Positions 46,170 to 55,962 are shown, counted from the first letter of the stretch. The stretch: 64,000 nucleotides of DNA from Capsulimonas corticalis (GCF_003574315.2 NZ_AP025739.1:124001-188000); one strand, 5' to 3'. Notes: generated by a model from the sequence alone, not told the origin. Translations and numbers: made by a program.

Positions 46170-46982
46170 TCACCCAAGCAGCGTATTCGTCACTCCGCCG
46201 TCCACGCAGATCGTCTGCCCCGTAATATACGTCGCTTTATCCGACACCAAGAACGCCACTAAGTTCGCCAGCTCTTTCGGATCGCCGAATCGGCCTAGAG
46301 GGATGCGTTCGGCGGCCTGCTGAGCGACTTGCTCGGGGGTCAAGGGCGTTCCCTCGGCGTGTGTGGCGTGTATGTCGCGCAGGCGCTGGGTGTCGAAGGA
46401 GCCGGGGCAGACATTGTTGATGAGGATGCCGTCAGTCGCGAACTCCTTGGAGAGCGACTTCGCGAGGCCGATCGCGGCGGGGCGGAGGGTGTTGGAGAGC
46501 AGCAATCCGTCGATCGGCTGCTTGACGCTCGTGGACATGATCTGCACGATGCGGCCGCCGCCGCGCTCCTTGGCCTGCTGCAAGTGCGGCAGCGCCTGGC
46601 GGATCAGACGCACCGACGGCCAGAAGGTCGAATCCAGCGCCTGACGCCAATCTTCTTCCGTGAGGTCCGTGAATTTCCCCGGCGGCGGGCCGCCGCCGTT
46701 GATCACGAGGATATCCAGCTGACCAAAGCGAGCGATCGTCGCCTTGAGCAGCCGCGCGATATCCTCGGGATGCGTGATATCGCCCGCCAGCGTATGCACG
46801 TCCGCGCCGCGCACCGCCATCACCTGCCGAATCTCCTGCGCCGCCCGAGCGACATATTCCGGCCGCCGGCCATTGATCACGACCTTCGCGCCCTCGCGCG
46901 CCAGCACCTCCGCGCACGCCCGCCCCAGCCCCTGCGACGACGCAGTCACAAGAGCGACTTTCCCGCTAATCCCTAAATCCAT
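46170..46982 (-). CDS. Short-chain dehydrogenase/reductase
   Basis: This 270-aa NAD(P)-dependent oxidoreductase has the cofactor motif TASSQGLG (residues 13-20) and a DILVINGGGPPPG segment. The usual Y-x-x-x-K is replaced by a LSNTLRPAAIGLAKSL segment: the Tyr position is Asn and the Lys position is Arg. This variant is found in a subgroup of SDRs related to 3-oxoacyl-ACP reductases. The transcript is probably leaderless (promoter 46988-47017). The substrate is unknown. Confidence 0.9.
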   Translation of the reverse strand: MDLGISGKVALVTASSQGLGRACAEVLAREGAKVVINGRRPEYVARAAQEIRQVMAVRGADVHTLAGDITHPEDIARLLKATIARFGQLDILVINGGGPPPGKFTDLTEEDWRQALDSTFWPSVRLIRQALPHLQQAKERGGGRIVQIMSTSVKQPIDGLLLSNTLRPAAIGLAKSLSKEFATDGILINNVCPGSFDTQRLRDIHATHAEGTPLTPEQVAQQAAERIPLGRFGDPKELANLVAFLVSDKATYITGQTICVDGGVTNTLLG

Positions 46983-46987
46983 GGGGC

Positions 46988-47017
46988 ATTGTAGCCGTGG
47001 CGCTGCTGGAAAGTCAA
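46988..47017 (-). promoter_or_regulatory. Promoter of the SDR gene (leaderless)
   Basis: On the minus strand TTGACT (47017-47012), 18 bases, TACAAT (46993-46988), then five bases to the ATG at 46982. No ribosome binding site is possible in that space. Confidence 0.65.
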
Positions 47018-47032
47018 GGAAAACCCGCGCGG

Positions 47033-47821
47033 CTATTTGGCGCTGAAATTGAATGTCTGCGGCACGGGGCCGGACGAATACTTGTCCCCTGCGGCGCTAT
47101 AGGGGGAGTTCCTGCTATCGAAAGTCACCAGAGGCGGAATGGGAGGAGTGTGTTCGCTTTCCAGCAGGTTGACGACAGCGGAGGCGCCCGCGCCATTGGG
47201 TTCGTAGAGGAACGTGACGGTATTGAAGCCCTTACGGCAGTACTGCGAAATGTCGTCATCCACCGGCCCGCGCAGATCTTCGACCTGGACGTTATTGACA
47301 CGGATGCGCAGATGGGCGTTGGTGACGGATCCACGCAGCCAGTGCGAATGGTCGGTCGTCACATGCCCCTTCAGCCAGTAGGGATTATTTTCGTTGACGC
47401 TGCTCAGCCCTTTGCCGGCAGCCGGGGAGTTGTCCTCCAGAGGCTTAACATTCTCCAGAGGCTTCGCCCCATCCATCAGCTTTGTTCCGTCCTCATTGCC
47501 GGGCGGCAGGAGCGGATCCGGGGGCATAACGGTAGAGGACTTATCCGGCGTCGCCATGTCCAGTCCGCTGGCGGCCACCAGCGGATCTTTTTCATCGGCG
47601 AGCGGCGTCGAGGATTTGGTATCGGGCGATGTGTCCATGTCCTGCGCGACCGTCGGGGGCGTCGTGACATCCGTCGGATAGCCGTTTTCCGTGCGCGCCT
47701 GCTGGTAATCAATCGGCTGATCGTCGTTGCAGCCCGCGACAGCCGGCAGCAGGAAAGCTATGACGGCGGCGCCGGCGAAGAACGCGCGGCGAGGGGCGGC
47801 GATCAGTTTGACGAGTTTCAC
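47033..47821 (-). CDS. Lipoprotein with low-complexity linker
   Basis: This 262-aa protein has a signal peptide with lipobox VAGC near residue 31. A Pro/Thr/Asp-rich linker (about 35-140) follows, then a compact C-terminal domain (about 145-262) with HSHWLRGSVTNAHLRIRVNNV and GFNTVTFLYEPNGAG, suggesting a beta-sandwich. Its ATG overlaps the stop of the uracil-DNA glycosylase gene upstream by four bases. I do not recognise the family. Confidence 0.7.
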   Translation of the reverse strand: MKLVKLIAAPRRAFFAGAAVIAFLLPAVAGCNDDQPIDYQQARTENGYPTDVTTPPTVAQDMDTSPDTKSSTPLADEKDPLVAASGLDMATPDKSSTVMPPDPLLPPGNEDGTKLMDGAKPLENVKPLEDNSPAAGKGLSSVNENNPYWLKGHVTTDHSHWLRGSVTNAHLRIRVNNVQVEDLRGPVDDDISQYCRKGFNTVTFLYEPNGAGASAVVNLLESEHTPPIPPLVTFDSRNSPYSAAGDKYSSGPVPQTFNFSAK

Positions 47822-48453
47822 GAAGGTCTCTCTTTCGGATGATCGCCGATGGGGGCGATCTCCAATACGCGCAGACGTTCCTCACGGATGCGCTCGATGG
47901 CTTCCGCCAGCAGCGCGCGGTTTCCGGCGTCATTGAGCCAGGTGCTGGCGCCCGACGAATGCGGCAGCGGAACATAGGTCACGCCAGGCGCCGGAAACGC
48001 ATGCCCGATGGCTTCGGTCAGCAGCATCCTGGGCAAAAACTTATCGATGGCCATCTTGCCGAACAAGATAATCAGCTTCGGCTGAACCAGCGCCATCTGC
48101 GCGTCCAGCCACGGCCGGCAATTGCGAAGCTCGCGCGGCGACGGCGCGCGATCCGTACTCTTCCCCGGCAGACGGCCCGGAAAGCACTTGGTCAGCGCCG
48201 TCATATAAACGACCTTCCCAATATCCTCCGGCGCGAACCCCGCCTCCGTGAGCCAGCCAAACAGCTTGCGCGCCGCCGGCCCCAAATACATCCGCGCCCC
48301 GCGCAGATCCGACAGCCCCGGGGCCTGCCCGATCACCATCACCGGCGCGGGCGCAATCCCCCACACCATTGGCCCCGGCGTAATCGGAAACCCGTCGTCA
48401 AAACACCGCCGGCACGTCCGGATTTCCTCATGCAGCACTTCAATTTCCAGCAC
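47818..48453 (-). CDS. Uracil-DNA glycosylase, family 4-like
   Basis: This 211-aa DNA repair enzyme should remove uracil from DNA. The [4Fe-4S] ligands of family 4 are visible: C14-R-R-C17, the cysteine in LTKCFPG and the one in NCRPWL. Motif A is GQAPGLSD, while the second catalytic motif reads LPHSSGAS instead of the usual H-P-S. It is divergent from murB with 56 bases between starts, and coupled to the lipoprotein gene downstream. Confidence 0.88.
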   Translation of the reverse strand: MLEIEVLHEEIRTCRRCFDDGFPITPGPMVWGIAPAPVMVIGQAPGLSDLRGARMYLGPAARKLFGWLTEAGFAPEDIGKVVYMTALTKCFPGRLPGKSTDRAPSPRELRNCRPWLDAQMALVQPKLIILFGKMAIDKFLPRMLLTEAIGHAFPAPGVTYVPLPHSSGASTWLNDAGNRALLAEAIERIREERLRVLEIAPIGDHPKERPS

Positions 48454-48509
48454 CCCACGATTATACCACGATTGGAAAACTCGCCGCGATATGTTAAACT
48501 AAAGGGGTT

Positions 48510-49481
48510 ATGACCACCGATCTTCTCCTGCGCGCCGCTGTCGGCGACGATCTCCTTTCCAATGAACCCATGTCGCGGCACACCACGCTGAAAGTCGGCG
48601 GCCCGGCGCGGTGGTTCTGGGCCGCGCGCGACGTGGACGATCTCAGCCGCGTATTGACAGCCTGTACCGAACACGAAATCCCTTATCTCTTTATTGGCCA
48701 TGGTTCGAATCTCCTGATGAGCGATGCGGGGTATGACGGGCTGGTGATCCAGAACCGGTGCAAGGGATCGAGGATCGGCGCGGAGACGTATTCGGAGAGC
48801 GGCGTTTCGTTTGGATCGCTGTTTTATCAGACGGCGCGCGAGGGGTTTTCGGGCCTGGAGTGGGCGATTGGAATCCCGGGCACGGTCGGCGGGGCGCTGG
48901 TGAGCAACGCGGGGGCGTACCGGGGGAATATCGGGCCGTTGGTGAGGTCCGTGCGTGTGTTCGCCGATGGACGGGATCAGGAAGTCGGGCCGGAGTGGAT
49001 GGAGTTCTCCTACCGGGACAGCCGCTTGCGCCGGTCGGGGATCGGCCGAACGGTCATTCTCTCGTGCATGCTCCACTTTGAGGATCGCGGCGATCCGGAG
49101 ACGATCATCGCGCGCGCCAAGGACTATCAGGCGCAGCGGCGGGCAAAGCAGCCCTATGCGCCCAGCGCCGGGTCGTTTTTCAAGAATGTGACCGACAAAG
49201 CGTTCGCGCAAACCCTCCCCGATCTGCCCGACGCGCTGAAGGCGGCGGGCGTGGTCCCCTCAGGTTTCCTGATCGAAGCCTGCGGACTGAAGGGCCTGCA
49301 AGTCGGCGGCGCGCAGGCGTCGGAAAAGCACGCGAACTTCCTCATCAACGCCGGCGGCGCCACGGCGTCGGATTTACGGCGTCTCGCATACAAGGTCAAG
49401 GGATTGGTCCATGAGAAGTTCGGCGTGACGCTGGAAGAAGAAGTGCTGTATGTAGGGGATTGGTCGGAGTGGACGGAATAA
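48510..49481 (+). CDS. murB: UDP-N-acetylenolpyruvoylglucosamine reductase
   Basis: This 323-aa flavoenzyme makes UDP-N-acetylmuramate for peptidoglycan. The FAD-binding domain has [18 protein letters not shown] and [24 protein letters not shown] and SAGSFFKN (catalytic Ser) follow, and the C-terminus has [16 protein letters not shown] with the catalytic Glu near [16 protein letters not shown] sits before the ATG. It is a single gene here, away from other mur genes. Confidence 0.95.
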   Translation: MTTDLLLRAAVGDDLLSNEPMSRHTTLKVGGPARWFWAARDVDDLSRVLTACTEHEIPYLFIGHGSNLLMSDAGYDGLVIQNRCKGSRIGAETYSESGVSFGSLFYQTAREGFSGLEWAIGIPGTVGGALVSNAGAYRGNIGPLVRSVRVFADGRDQEVGPEWMEFSYRDSRLRRSGIGRTVILSCMLHFEDRGDPETIIARAKDYQAQRRAKQPYAPSAGSFFKNVTDKAFAQTLPDLPDALKAAGVVPSGFLIEACGLKGLQVGGAQASEKHANFLINAGGATASDLRRLAYKVKGLVHEKFGVTLEEEVLYVGDWSEWTE

Positions 49482-49502
49482 ACCGGACTCTTTCGCAGAA
49501 TA

Positions 49503-49665
49503 TCCCGGTTATGAAAACCGGGCCTGGGAGCCTTCGGCTCCCCCATAAGGGCGCCCGCGCATCAGACGCAAACGCCAGTATTCGAAAACAGATTCCTCCG
49601 TTCGGCACGGACGGTTAGTCGCGAAGCGACTCCCAGCCGTGGGTTTTATACCCACGGTTCCGGAC
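49503..49665. repeat. Symmetric multi-hairpin element (class C)
   Basis: The order is hairpin CCCGGTT/AACCGGG, CTGGGAG, hairpin GGGAGCC/GGCTCCC, a spacer of about 75 bases, hairpin GTCGC/GCGAC, CTCCCAG, then hairpin CCGTGGGT/ACCCACGG. The two halves mirror each other in design. It lies between murB and the surface-protein gene. The remaining part of the gap to 49828 holds a terminator and the next gene's leader. Confidence 0.75.
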
Positions 49666-49673
49666 TGAATACG

Positions 49674-49708
49674 TACGCCTCCGCAAGTCGTCGCGGAGGC
49701 GTATTTTG
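49674..49708 (+). terminator. Rho-independent terminator after murB
   Basis: TACGCCTCCGC and GCGGAGGCGTA pair around AAGTCGTC and are followed by TTTTGTG. Confidence 0.85.
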
Positions 49709-49828
49709 TGTTTCAGGAACAATTTCGCGCGTCACGACGCCTGTATGGTAAGGTTTGGAATTTTGGATCCCCGGATATCTATAAAGGGAATAAACAATTT
49801 TCAAACCCATTCAGGAGTTAAGACGACC

Positions 49829-52045
49829 ATGCAAAACTACAACACTCAACGCACCGCCCTGCTGGCGGCGGTCGCCGTCATGATGGGCGCGATGGCCGCG
49901 TCGGCGGATCCCATCCGCGTCAATGTCAATGGGACCCCCGTCAACTTCGCGGGAACAGCGCCGACCGAAGTGAATGGATCGGTGCTGGTGCCGCTGCGCG
50001 GGGTCTTTGAGGCGATGGGCGCAAGCGTCAGTTATAACGCGGACAGCAAGACGATCAACGCCACGAAGGGCAGCTCGTATGTGGTGCTGCCGCTGGGATC
50101 GACATCCGCCACGGTAAACGGGCAGACCCAAACCCTGAGCCAGCCGGCCCGCGCGGTCAATGGAACGACGCTGGTGCCGCTGCGCTTCGTGGCGCAGGCG
50201 CTCGGCGGTTATGTGGACTGGCAGGCCGCCAGCAGCACCGTGCAGATCCAGACCCAGGATCCCCATCTGGCGGCTCTGCCTGCGCCGCCTGGGCATGGCG
50301 CGGTGACCGGACAGGTCACGGGAGTCGTCACCAACGCCGATCCGCCGCTGATTACGCTGCGCGTCAACGGCGATAATACGGCGGTCCCCCTGAACAGCTC
50401 GACCTTAATCCTGCGCTCGGAGCCGGGCCAGCCCGGCGTGCAGTCGCCGCTCAGCGAGATCCGCGCGGGCGATCAGGTCACGGTGCAGCGCGCGAGCGAC
50501 GGCTCCGCGCAAAGCATCATCGCCACTTATGGGCAGGTCCATGGGACCGTCAAGAGCATTGGGCGGCTCGCCGACGGCAGCCGTGTCATCACACTGAACG
50601 ACGGAACGACCGTGCAGCTGGAGCAAAACGCTCCCGTGACGATGAACGGCCGGACGATCACGCTCAAAGAGGTCATGCCGGATGAGCATGTGCTGGTGCG
50701 CACGAACCCGAGCAACAGCCTGGGCTACGCCGTGGTCGTCAACCCCGAGCACGGTCAGAATCAGCCGGTCGGAGACAACAACTTTCCGCCCGGAGCAGGT
50801 TACCCCGTCGGATCAGGCCCGCAGATCACCTCATTCACCCACAATGGAGGCCGTGAAATGCGGATGGGCGGCGTGCTTCACGCCGAGATGCGCGGAACGC
50901 CGGGCGGGACTGCGACCTTCGATATTCCCGGTGTCGCCTCGGGCATTCCCCTGGCGGAGACTTCGCCGGGACACTATACCGGCGACTATAAGATCCCATC
51001 CGATATCGCCGTCTCCGGCGCCGCCGTCATCGGCAAGCTGACCCAGGGCGACAAAACGGCGCCCCTGCTGCAAGCGAGCCAAACGCTCAGCGTCGACAGC
51101 ACGCCGCCGAAGATCGGCGCCTACAGCCCATCGCGCAGCGCGACCGTGGAAAATGACCGGCCGCTGATCTATGCGACGCTCTCCGACGCCAGCGGAACCG
51201 GCGTCGATCCCAACTCGGTCCGTATTACGCTGGACGGGAAAGACGTCACCAGTGACGCCACGATCACCCCGTCGTTCTTCAACTTCAAGCCGCAGCAGGC
51301 GCTGGCCCCGGGGCAGCATGAAGTCCGCGTGCGGGTCGCCGATCAAGCGGGCAATATCCAGAACGCGGAATGGCCCTTTGTCGTCAGCGACGAGCGGCTG
51401 ATCTCGGCGTTCGACAGCTCGGTCCCCGGCGGCCAGGCGATCGACGCCGGCTCCAAGCTCCAGTTCAAACTGGCGGCCAAGCCCGGGGGGCGCGCCTCGT
51501 TCAGCATCGGCTCGCTGGCCAAGGATCTCCCGATGACCGAATCGTCGCCTGGCGTCTATGTGGGCTCCTATACCGTGGCGCGCGGCGACAACCTCAAGGA
51601 CGCCCCCGTCACCGCGAAGTTCGTGGACGGCGCCGGGCGCACCGTGACCAAGGCGCTCGCGACGGGGATCGATATTGCGGCGGGCGCCCCCGTCACGCCG
51701 ACGATCCTTACGCCCGCCGACGGCGGCGATGTCCCGAAGAACATGACGGTATCAGGCAAGGCGTCTCCGAACGCCACCGTTCGCGTCAAAGTGGATTACA
51801 CGAGCAAGGCGCTCGGCGGCCTGTTCGGCGTAAACGGCTCGGCGGGAACCAAGGACGTCACTGCGGACGCGCACGGCAACTGGACGGCGTCGGATCTGAC
51901 GCTTCAGACCAACAGCCTGTTCACCAGCGACCGCGACACGACGTTCACGGTGTCCGCGACGTCGGTCAGTCCGAACGGCGACGAATCCCAGCCCGCGACC
52001 ATTACGGTCCAGGGCGGCAAGGCGTACGCGCACCGCGCGAATTAA
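49829..52045 (+). CDS. Secreted copper amine oxidase N-like/Ig surface protein
   Basis: This 738-aa exported protein has a signal peptide ending near ASADP. It carries a copper amine oxidase N-terminal-type domain (about 25-135: GSVLVPLRGVFEAMGA and TTLVPLRFVAQALGG, two matching halves). A DUF5666-like beta domain (about 145-245) and several immunoglobulin-like repeats follow, with DSTPPKIGAYSPS and a C-terminal TILTPADGGDVPKN stretch. No enzyme active site is seen. It is probably a cell-wall-associated scaffold. AGGAG lies 13 bases before the ATG. Confidence 0.85.
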   Translation: MQNYNTQRTALLAAVAVMMGAMAASADPIRVNVNGTPVNFAGTAPTEVNGSVLVPLRGVFEAMGASVSYNADSKTINATKGSSYVVLPLGSTSATVNGQTQTLSQPARAVNGTTLVPLRFVAQALGGYVDWQAASSTVQIQTQDPHLAALPAPPGHGAVTGQVTGVVTNADPPLITLRVNGDNTAVPLNSSTLILRSEPGQPGVQSPLSEIRAGDQVTVQRASDGSAQSIIATYGQVHGTVKSIGRLADGSRVITLNDGTTVQLEQNAPVTMNGRTITLKEVMPDEHVLVRTNPSNSLGYAVVVNPEHGQNQPVGDNNFPPGAGYPVGSGPQITSFTHNGGREMRMGGVLHAEMRGTPGGTATFDIPGVASGIPLAETSPGHYTGDYKIPSDIAVSGAAVIGKLTQGDKTAPLLQASQTLSVDSTPPKIGAYSPSRSATVENDRPLIYATLSDASGTGVDPNSVRITLDGKDVTSDATITPSFFNFKPQQALAPGQHEVRVRVADQAGNIQNAEWPFVVSDERLISAFDSSVPGGQAIDAGSKLQFKLAAKPGGRASFSIGSLAKDLPMTESSPGVYVGSYTVARGDNLKDAPVTAKFVDGAGRTVTKALATGIDIAAGAPVTPTILTPADGGDVPKNMTVSGKASPNATVRVKVDYTSKALGGLFGVNGSAGTKDVTADAHGNWTASDLTLQTNSLFTSDRDTTFTVSATSVSPNGDESQPATITVQGGKAYAHRAN

Positions 52046-52092
52046 TCGCGCGGGACGTTTACAAGCCTTACGGTTGGGTCATAATGCGATAG

Positions 52093-52126
52093 GGGCGAGC
52101 GCGGCAAGCCGCGCTCGCCCGTTTCT
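52093..52126 (+). terminator. Rho-independent terminator
   Basis: GGGCGAGCGCGG and CCGCGCTCGCCC pair around CAAG and are followed by a T-rich stretch, 48 bases after the surface-protein stop. Confidence 0.88.
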
Positions 52127-52166
52127 TTGTCTATGCACACGCCCCAAAAGAAGGCTTGAGATAAAA

Positions 52167-53285
52167 ATGAAGGCGCTCATAAAGTCCGTGAACAAGATCG
52201 TGATGCGCTTGAAGCGCATCTTCCTCGTTCGGTTCACTTTGGACGTGTTTACGAACTTTGGGAAAAACAATGGGGGGTTGATGGCCGCCGGGCTTGCCTT
52301 CTTCCTGGTGCTGGCGTTTGTCCCGCTGCTGCTGGTCGGAGTCGCGGCGATCGGTTACTGGCTGCATCTGACCCACAGCACTCAGGACGCCGTGCAGACG
52401 GTGAGAAACTTGCTGACCCAGCAGATCCTGCCCGGAGCGGCGGGGAACGAAGTGCAGCATCTGATCGAGCGGGCGAACGTGGCGGAGAAGGTGCAGACCA
52501 TCACCGCCACGCGCAGCGTCAGCGGCCTCGTCGGCGTGCTGGGCCTCGTCTGGGCGTCGATGCAGATCTTCCTCAGCGGCGCGCTGGCGATGAACGCAAC
52601 GTGGCAAGTCCCGGAGACACGCAACTGGTTTAAGCAACGCGCTGTCGCGCTGGGGCTGCTGCTCGCGACGGGCGTTCTGCTGGTGATCTCGATCGTCGCG
52701 ACCGCCTACGGCTCCTGGCTGACCCACCACGTTCCGGGCTTCGGCGTTGGCACCACGATTTTGACGGAGGTCGGCGCCATTATCGTGGCGACCGGCATGT
52801 ACTCCATGACGTACAAGTTCCTGCCTTCCACCAACGTCACCTGGCGCGCGGCGCTGGTGGGCGGATTGGCGGCGGCGTTGGCGTGGGAAGTGGCGAAAAA
52901 GGGCCTGGCGGTATACTTGCTGCACCCGAATACGTCGATGTACGGCAACCTCGCCAACCTGATGATCTTCGTGCTGTGGGTCTACTACTCGATGATGATT
53001 TTATTGATCGGATGCGAAGTCTCGGCGCAGTACGCCAAGGAAGTGGAGAGCAAGCGGGGAACGGCGATGCGCAGGGCGGCGCACCGCACGCCCTCCCTCG
53101 ACACCGCTTCCGCCTCCGGAACGCCGATGGCGCGGGCCAAAGAGCGGCGCATCTCCCAGCGGGAGCGCGCCGGCGCGAAGACGGCGCCGTCCGAGCGAAA
53201 GGCCGCCGGCAGCCCAGCGGCCTCGCCGGAGCGCAATGGGTCGAACGGCGCGCACGCGCAAAGAACGCCGAAGACGCGAGATTAA
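52167..53285 (+). CDS. YihY/BrkB-family membrane protein
   Basis: This 372-aa inner membrane protein has six predicted membrane segments (about 35-300). The YihY signature is seen in NNGGLMAAGLAFFLVLAFVPLLL, interrupted by no insert, and LIGCEVSAQYAKE at the end of the core. The C-terminal 75 residues are basic and of low complexity, rich in Arg, Ala and Ser. Once called ribonuclease BN, the family's true function is unknown. The stop is 3-4 bases from the convergent DUF2283 stop. Confidence 0.9.
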   Translation: MKALIKSVNKIVMRLKRIFLVRFTLDVFTNFGKNNGGLMAAGLAFFLVLAFVPLLLVGVAAIGYWLHLTHSTQDAVQTVRNLLTQQILPGAAGNEVQHLIERANVAEKVQTITATRSVSGLVGVLGLVWASMQIFLSGALAMNATWQVPETRNWFKQRAVALGLLLATGVLLVISIVATAYGSWLTHHVPGFGVGTTILTEVGAIIVATGMYSMTYKFLPSTNVTWRAALVGGLAAALAWEVAKKGLAVYLLHPNTSMYGNLANLMIFVLWVYYSMMILLIGCEVSAQYAKEVESKRGTAMRRAAHRTPSLDTASASGTPMARAKERRISQRERAGAKTAPSERKAAGSPAASPERNGSNGAHAQRTPKTRD

Positions 53286-53509
53286 ATGATCGCCGCGTCC
53301 GAGCCGTCGCAAGCGCCATCCGTCACGATATCGATGTCGTAGGGGTTGGCGACGTGCTTTGAGGCCGCCGACACCTCGATTCCCACCAGACGGCTGTGCT
53401 GATCGTAATCCAGCGTCACATCACCGTTGGGAGATCCGGTTTTGAAGATCGGAGCATTGTTGAAGAGAATGCGCAGCGTGTCGTCGTGTGGGTTGTAAGT
53501 GATTTTCAT
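53282..53509 (-). CDS. DUF2283 protein
   Basis: This 75-aa protein matches DUF2283: MKITYNPHDDTLRILF, then VTLDYDQHSRLVGIEVSAASK. The ATG overlaps the stop of the TlpA-like gene upstream (53506-53509), so it is co-translated. Members are small and of unknown function; some lie beside toxin-antitoxin genes, but that is not the case here. Confidence 0.88.
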   Translation of the reverse strand: MKITYNPHDDTLRILFNNAPIFKTGSPNGDVTLDYDQHSRLVGIEVSAASKHVANPYDIDIVTDGACDGSDAAII

Positions 53510-54744
53510 TGCAATGGCTGATGTTTCAGGCGATACGCCGCCGCTTTGGCTCCGGCCGGCAGCTTGACGCCCTGCGCCGCCAGCGCGTCCTCCAAATGGT
53601 GGTCATCCGCGCCGTCGTAGCCGATCATGACCGCCGCGACTTTCCCCTGCTTATCGATCACGTACTGCGTGGGAATACCGTTCACTTTGTACAGGGTTCC
53701 CGCGATCTCGTTATCGCCGCGTCCCGCCGGATCGAAGGCGGTGGGGAAGGAATAGATCTCCTTCTTATCGGCCACCCACTTGTCATAAGATTCTTTTTTA
53801 TCCCAGACGCAAACTCCCAGCACGGCGACATCCTGACCCTGTATCTGCTTGTAGACGCTCTCCAGATGCGGCAGAGCCTCCTGGCAGGGGTGGCACCAGG
53901 TCGCCCAGAAATCCAGCACCACGATTTTCCCCTGGAAGTCCGAGAGACGCACGGTTTTGCCGTCAGGCGTGACGGCCGCAAAATCCGGCGCGATCGCGCC
54001 GACCGGGAGCGAAGTCATCGTCGGCATCGCCATCTCGACATAAGGCTTGGCGTCCGCCGGCGCGGCGAACGCCATTTGCGTCGGCGTCAGCAGCTGATTG
54101 AACCGCCAGCCTGTGAACGTCTCTTCGGTAAGCGGCGACGTTTTCCCCTGCGTCGTCTCGCTCATCACATAGCGATAGGGAAGCCCGGTCGCCGTAACCA
54201 CCCAGAACTTCTGAGTATCGATGACCTCCTCGCCGTTGTGATCCTTAAACGCCGGCAAAATATCCGTCGTGACCGTCATCGGAATATTGTCGAGCGTCTC
54301 CGCCGCGACCGATCGCTGGACGCCCGGCTCCGGGGCGGGGAGCTTGCCGTCGTTCAAAATCAGATCGACCTTCGCCATTCGGCGAAACGCCGAGTTCGAG
54401 AGGCCGTTCTTCGGCGGATCCAAGGTCCGAATGGTGTTGTATTTCGCGCGGTACTCCCGCTCAGTTTTGCCGTCCGCCGTGTATTGATTGGGGGTTTTCA
54501 GCACGGAAGACGAGAACAACGCGTTGACTCGATCCGGCCGCGCGATGCGCAGGTCGATCTCATAGGAACTGAACAGCCCGCCGTCTCGATCTTTGCTGAG
54601 CATCGTTTCATGGACTTGAATCGTCTTGGCGTCGGCCAGCGAAACGGGGGAAGCGGCCAGCGCCGGCGCGGCCAGCACAAACACGATCCCCGAGGCGGCG
54701 AGGCAAAGTTCGAGCGGTCTTTCTTTTTGGTGGAGCTTGGACAT
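53506..54744 (-). CDS. TlpA-type thioredoxin with N-terminal lipoprotein-like domain, copy 1
   Basis: This 412-aa exported protein has a signal peptide (about 10-32), a DUF2092-like beta domain (about 40-260) and a C-terminal TlpA/ResA thioredoxin domain (about 270-405). The active site is WATWCHPCQ, the His-Pro form typical of DsbA, where TlpA proteins normally have Pro with another residue. GIPTQYVIDKQG contains the cis-Pro. A paralog with WCGPC lies at 62730. It should reduce or exchange disulfides in the periplasm while binding an unknown partner with its N-terminal domain. Confidence 0.87.
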   Translation of the reverse strand: MSKLHQKERPLELCLAASGIVFVLAAPALAASPVSLADAKTIQVHETMLSKDRDGGLFSSYEIDLRIARPDRVNALFSSSVLKTPNQYTADGKTEREYRAKYNTIRTLDPPKNGLSNSAFRRMAKVDLILNDGKLPAPEPGVQRSVAAETLDNIPMTVTTDILPAFKDHNGEEVIDTQKFWVVTATGLPYRYVMSETTQGKTSPLTEETFTGWRFNQLLTPTQMAFAAPADAKPYVEMAMPTMTSLPVGAIAPDFAAVTPDGKTVRLSDFQGKIVVLDFWATWCHPCQEALPHLESVYKQIQGQDVAVLGVCVWDKKESYDKWVADKKEIYSFPTAFDPAGRGDNEIAGTLYKVNGIPTQYVIDKQGKVAAVMIGYDGADDHHLEDALAAQGVKLPAGAKAAAYRLKHQPLQ

Positions 54745-54804
54745 GGTCGTGTTTCTTTCAGCGAGAACTGACGAAAATGGATGCGCGGGCAAAGCTCCGC
54801 GAGA

Positions 54805-55050
54805 TCACGGAGCGAGCAGAGAAGCGTCCCCGGGATGCGCGTTAAAGTAGGCGGCGCGCTGCTTGGGAGTCATCCCCTGGATGGCCTGCGCGACACGCGC
54901 CCGCCCCTGCGCGCGCTCCTCGGCGGACGGCTGAGAAAGAGGAGCGGATTGAGACGCCGCATTGGGTTTGGCGCCGCACCCCGTAAGCAGGGCGAAGCAC
55001 AAAGCGGCGGCGACAAACGAGGTCACCCGGCGATGAGATCGGACGTTCAA
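54805..55050 (-). CDS. Small lipoprotein
   Basis: This 81-aa protein has a lipobox LLTGC at residue 25, followed by about 55 mostly helical, charged residues (SAEERAQGRARVAQAIQGMT). It lies between the TlpA-like gene and the prepilin, on the same strand, about 60 bases from the former. The function is unknown. Confidence 0.7.
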   Translation of the reverse strand: MNVRSHRRVTSFVAAALCFALLTGCGAKPNAASQSAPLSQPSAEERAQGRARVAQAIQGMTPKQRAAYFNAHPGDASLLAP

Positions 55051-55134
55051 AGTGACAGCTTTCAGAGTTTCAAGCGGATCCCATGGAGCGGCGGCGAAGG
55101 GATCGCCACCGCTCCATCGATGCGCAGAATCGCG

Positions 55135-55962
55135 TTACAGCCCCGAACCGGTTTTGTCCAGTTCGTAGTAGTAATCATCAACTTTCGCATTGCCCGTGTA
55201 GGGCTTCGTCATGATATTGCCCAGGTTCTTGGCGTTCAAGCTGGCGACGGAATCGCCGAAGACGGACGCCTGATCGGGCGGGGTCGGAATCACTCCCTTG
55301 ACATGACCATCGCACCATAAGACATTCGCCCGTGTCTGATGCCGCCCATGAACATCGGGGTAGGAGCCGCCGTACGCCGCCTCGATGGACGGCGCGTTCA
55401 GAATATCGTTCCGCTGGTAGGAGCCGCCAAAGTACAGGACTGAGTCCGCCATCAAAATCGTCGAGGCCGGGCTCTGGATCTGGCTGTCGGTCGCATAACC
55501 GCTGATATCGCTGGCGAAGAGATCGCCCGCGTACTTCGCATTGGACAGGTACATATTGACCGCAAACCCGGTGACGAAACCGCCATACGGCGCCGACGCG
55601 ATCGGGGGCAGATCCGGGCACGTTTGAATAGCCGCCGACTTCATATAGGGCTGGATCAGGCCGCGCGTTGGATCCTGGATATGCTTGACCGGATCGATGG
55701 CGAAGTCCCAGGCGAAGTTGTTGCCGGGGGTGGTATAGTCCGGCAGCCCCATAATGCCGTCGTAGTCCTGCGAGTACATTAGCCACGCGGTTCCGATCTG
55801 GCGCAGATTGGAGGCGCAGGAGATGGCGCGCGCCTTTTCTCGGGCCTGAGCGAACACGGGGAAAAGGATCGCCGCGAGAATCGCGATGATGGCTATGACG
55901 ACGAGGAGCTCAATCAAAGTAAAGCCTTGATGGGAATGAATCCGAGATCGGCGCAGTGTCAT
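55135..55962 (-). CDS. DUF1559-type prepilin
   Basis: This 275-aa type IV-like prepilin has a type III signal sequence [20 protein letters not shown], cleaved before the F and N-methylated, and a long pilin helix. The C-terminal H-X9-DG feature is seen as [13 protein letters not shown]. The ATG at 55962 follows AAGGAAGG. Such proteins are greatly expanded in Planctomycetes and Armatimonadota. It is preceded by a duplicated 51-base element. No secretion-system gene is adjacent. Confidence 0.92.
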   Translation of the reverse strand: MTLRRSRIHSHQGFTLIELLVVIAIIAILAAILFPVFAQAREKARAISCASNLRQIGTAWLMYSQDYDGIMGLPDYTTPGNNFAWDFAIDPVKHIQDPTRGLIQPYMKSAAIQTCPDLPPIASAPYGGFVTGFAVNMYLSNAKYAGDLFASDISGYATDSQIQSPASTILMADSVLYFGGSYQRNDILNAPSIEAAYGGSYPDVHGRHQTRANVLWCDGHVKGVIPTPPDQASVFGDSVASLNAKNLGNIMTKPYTGNAKVDDYYYELDKTGSGL

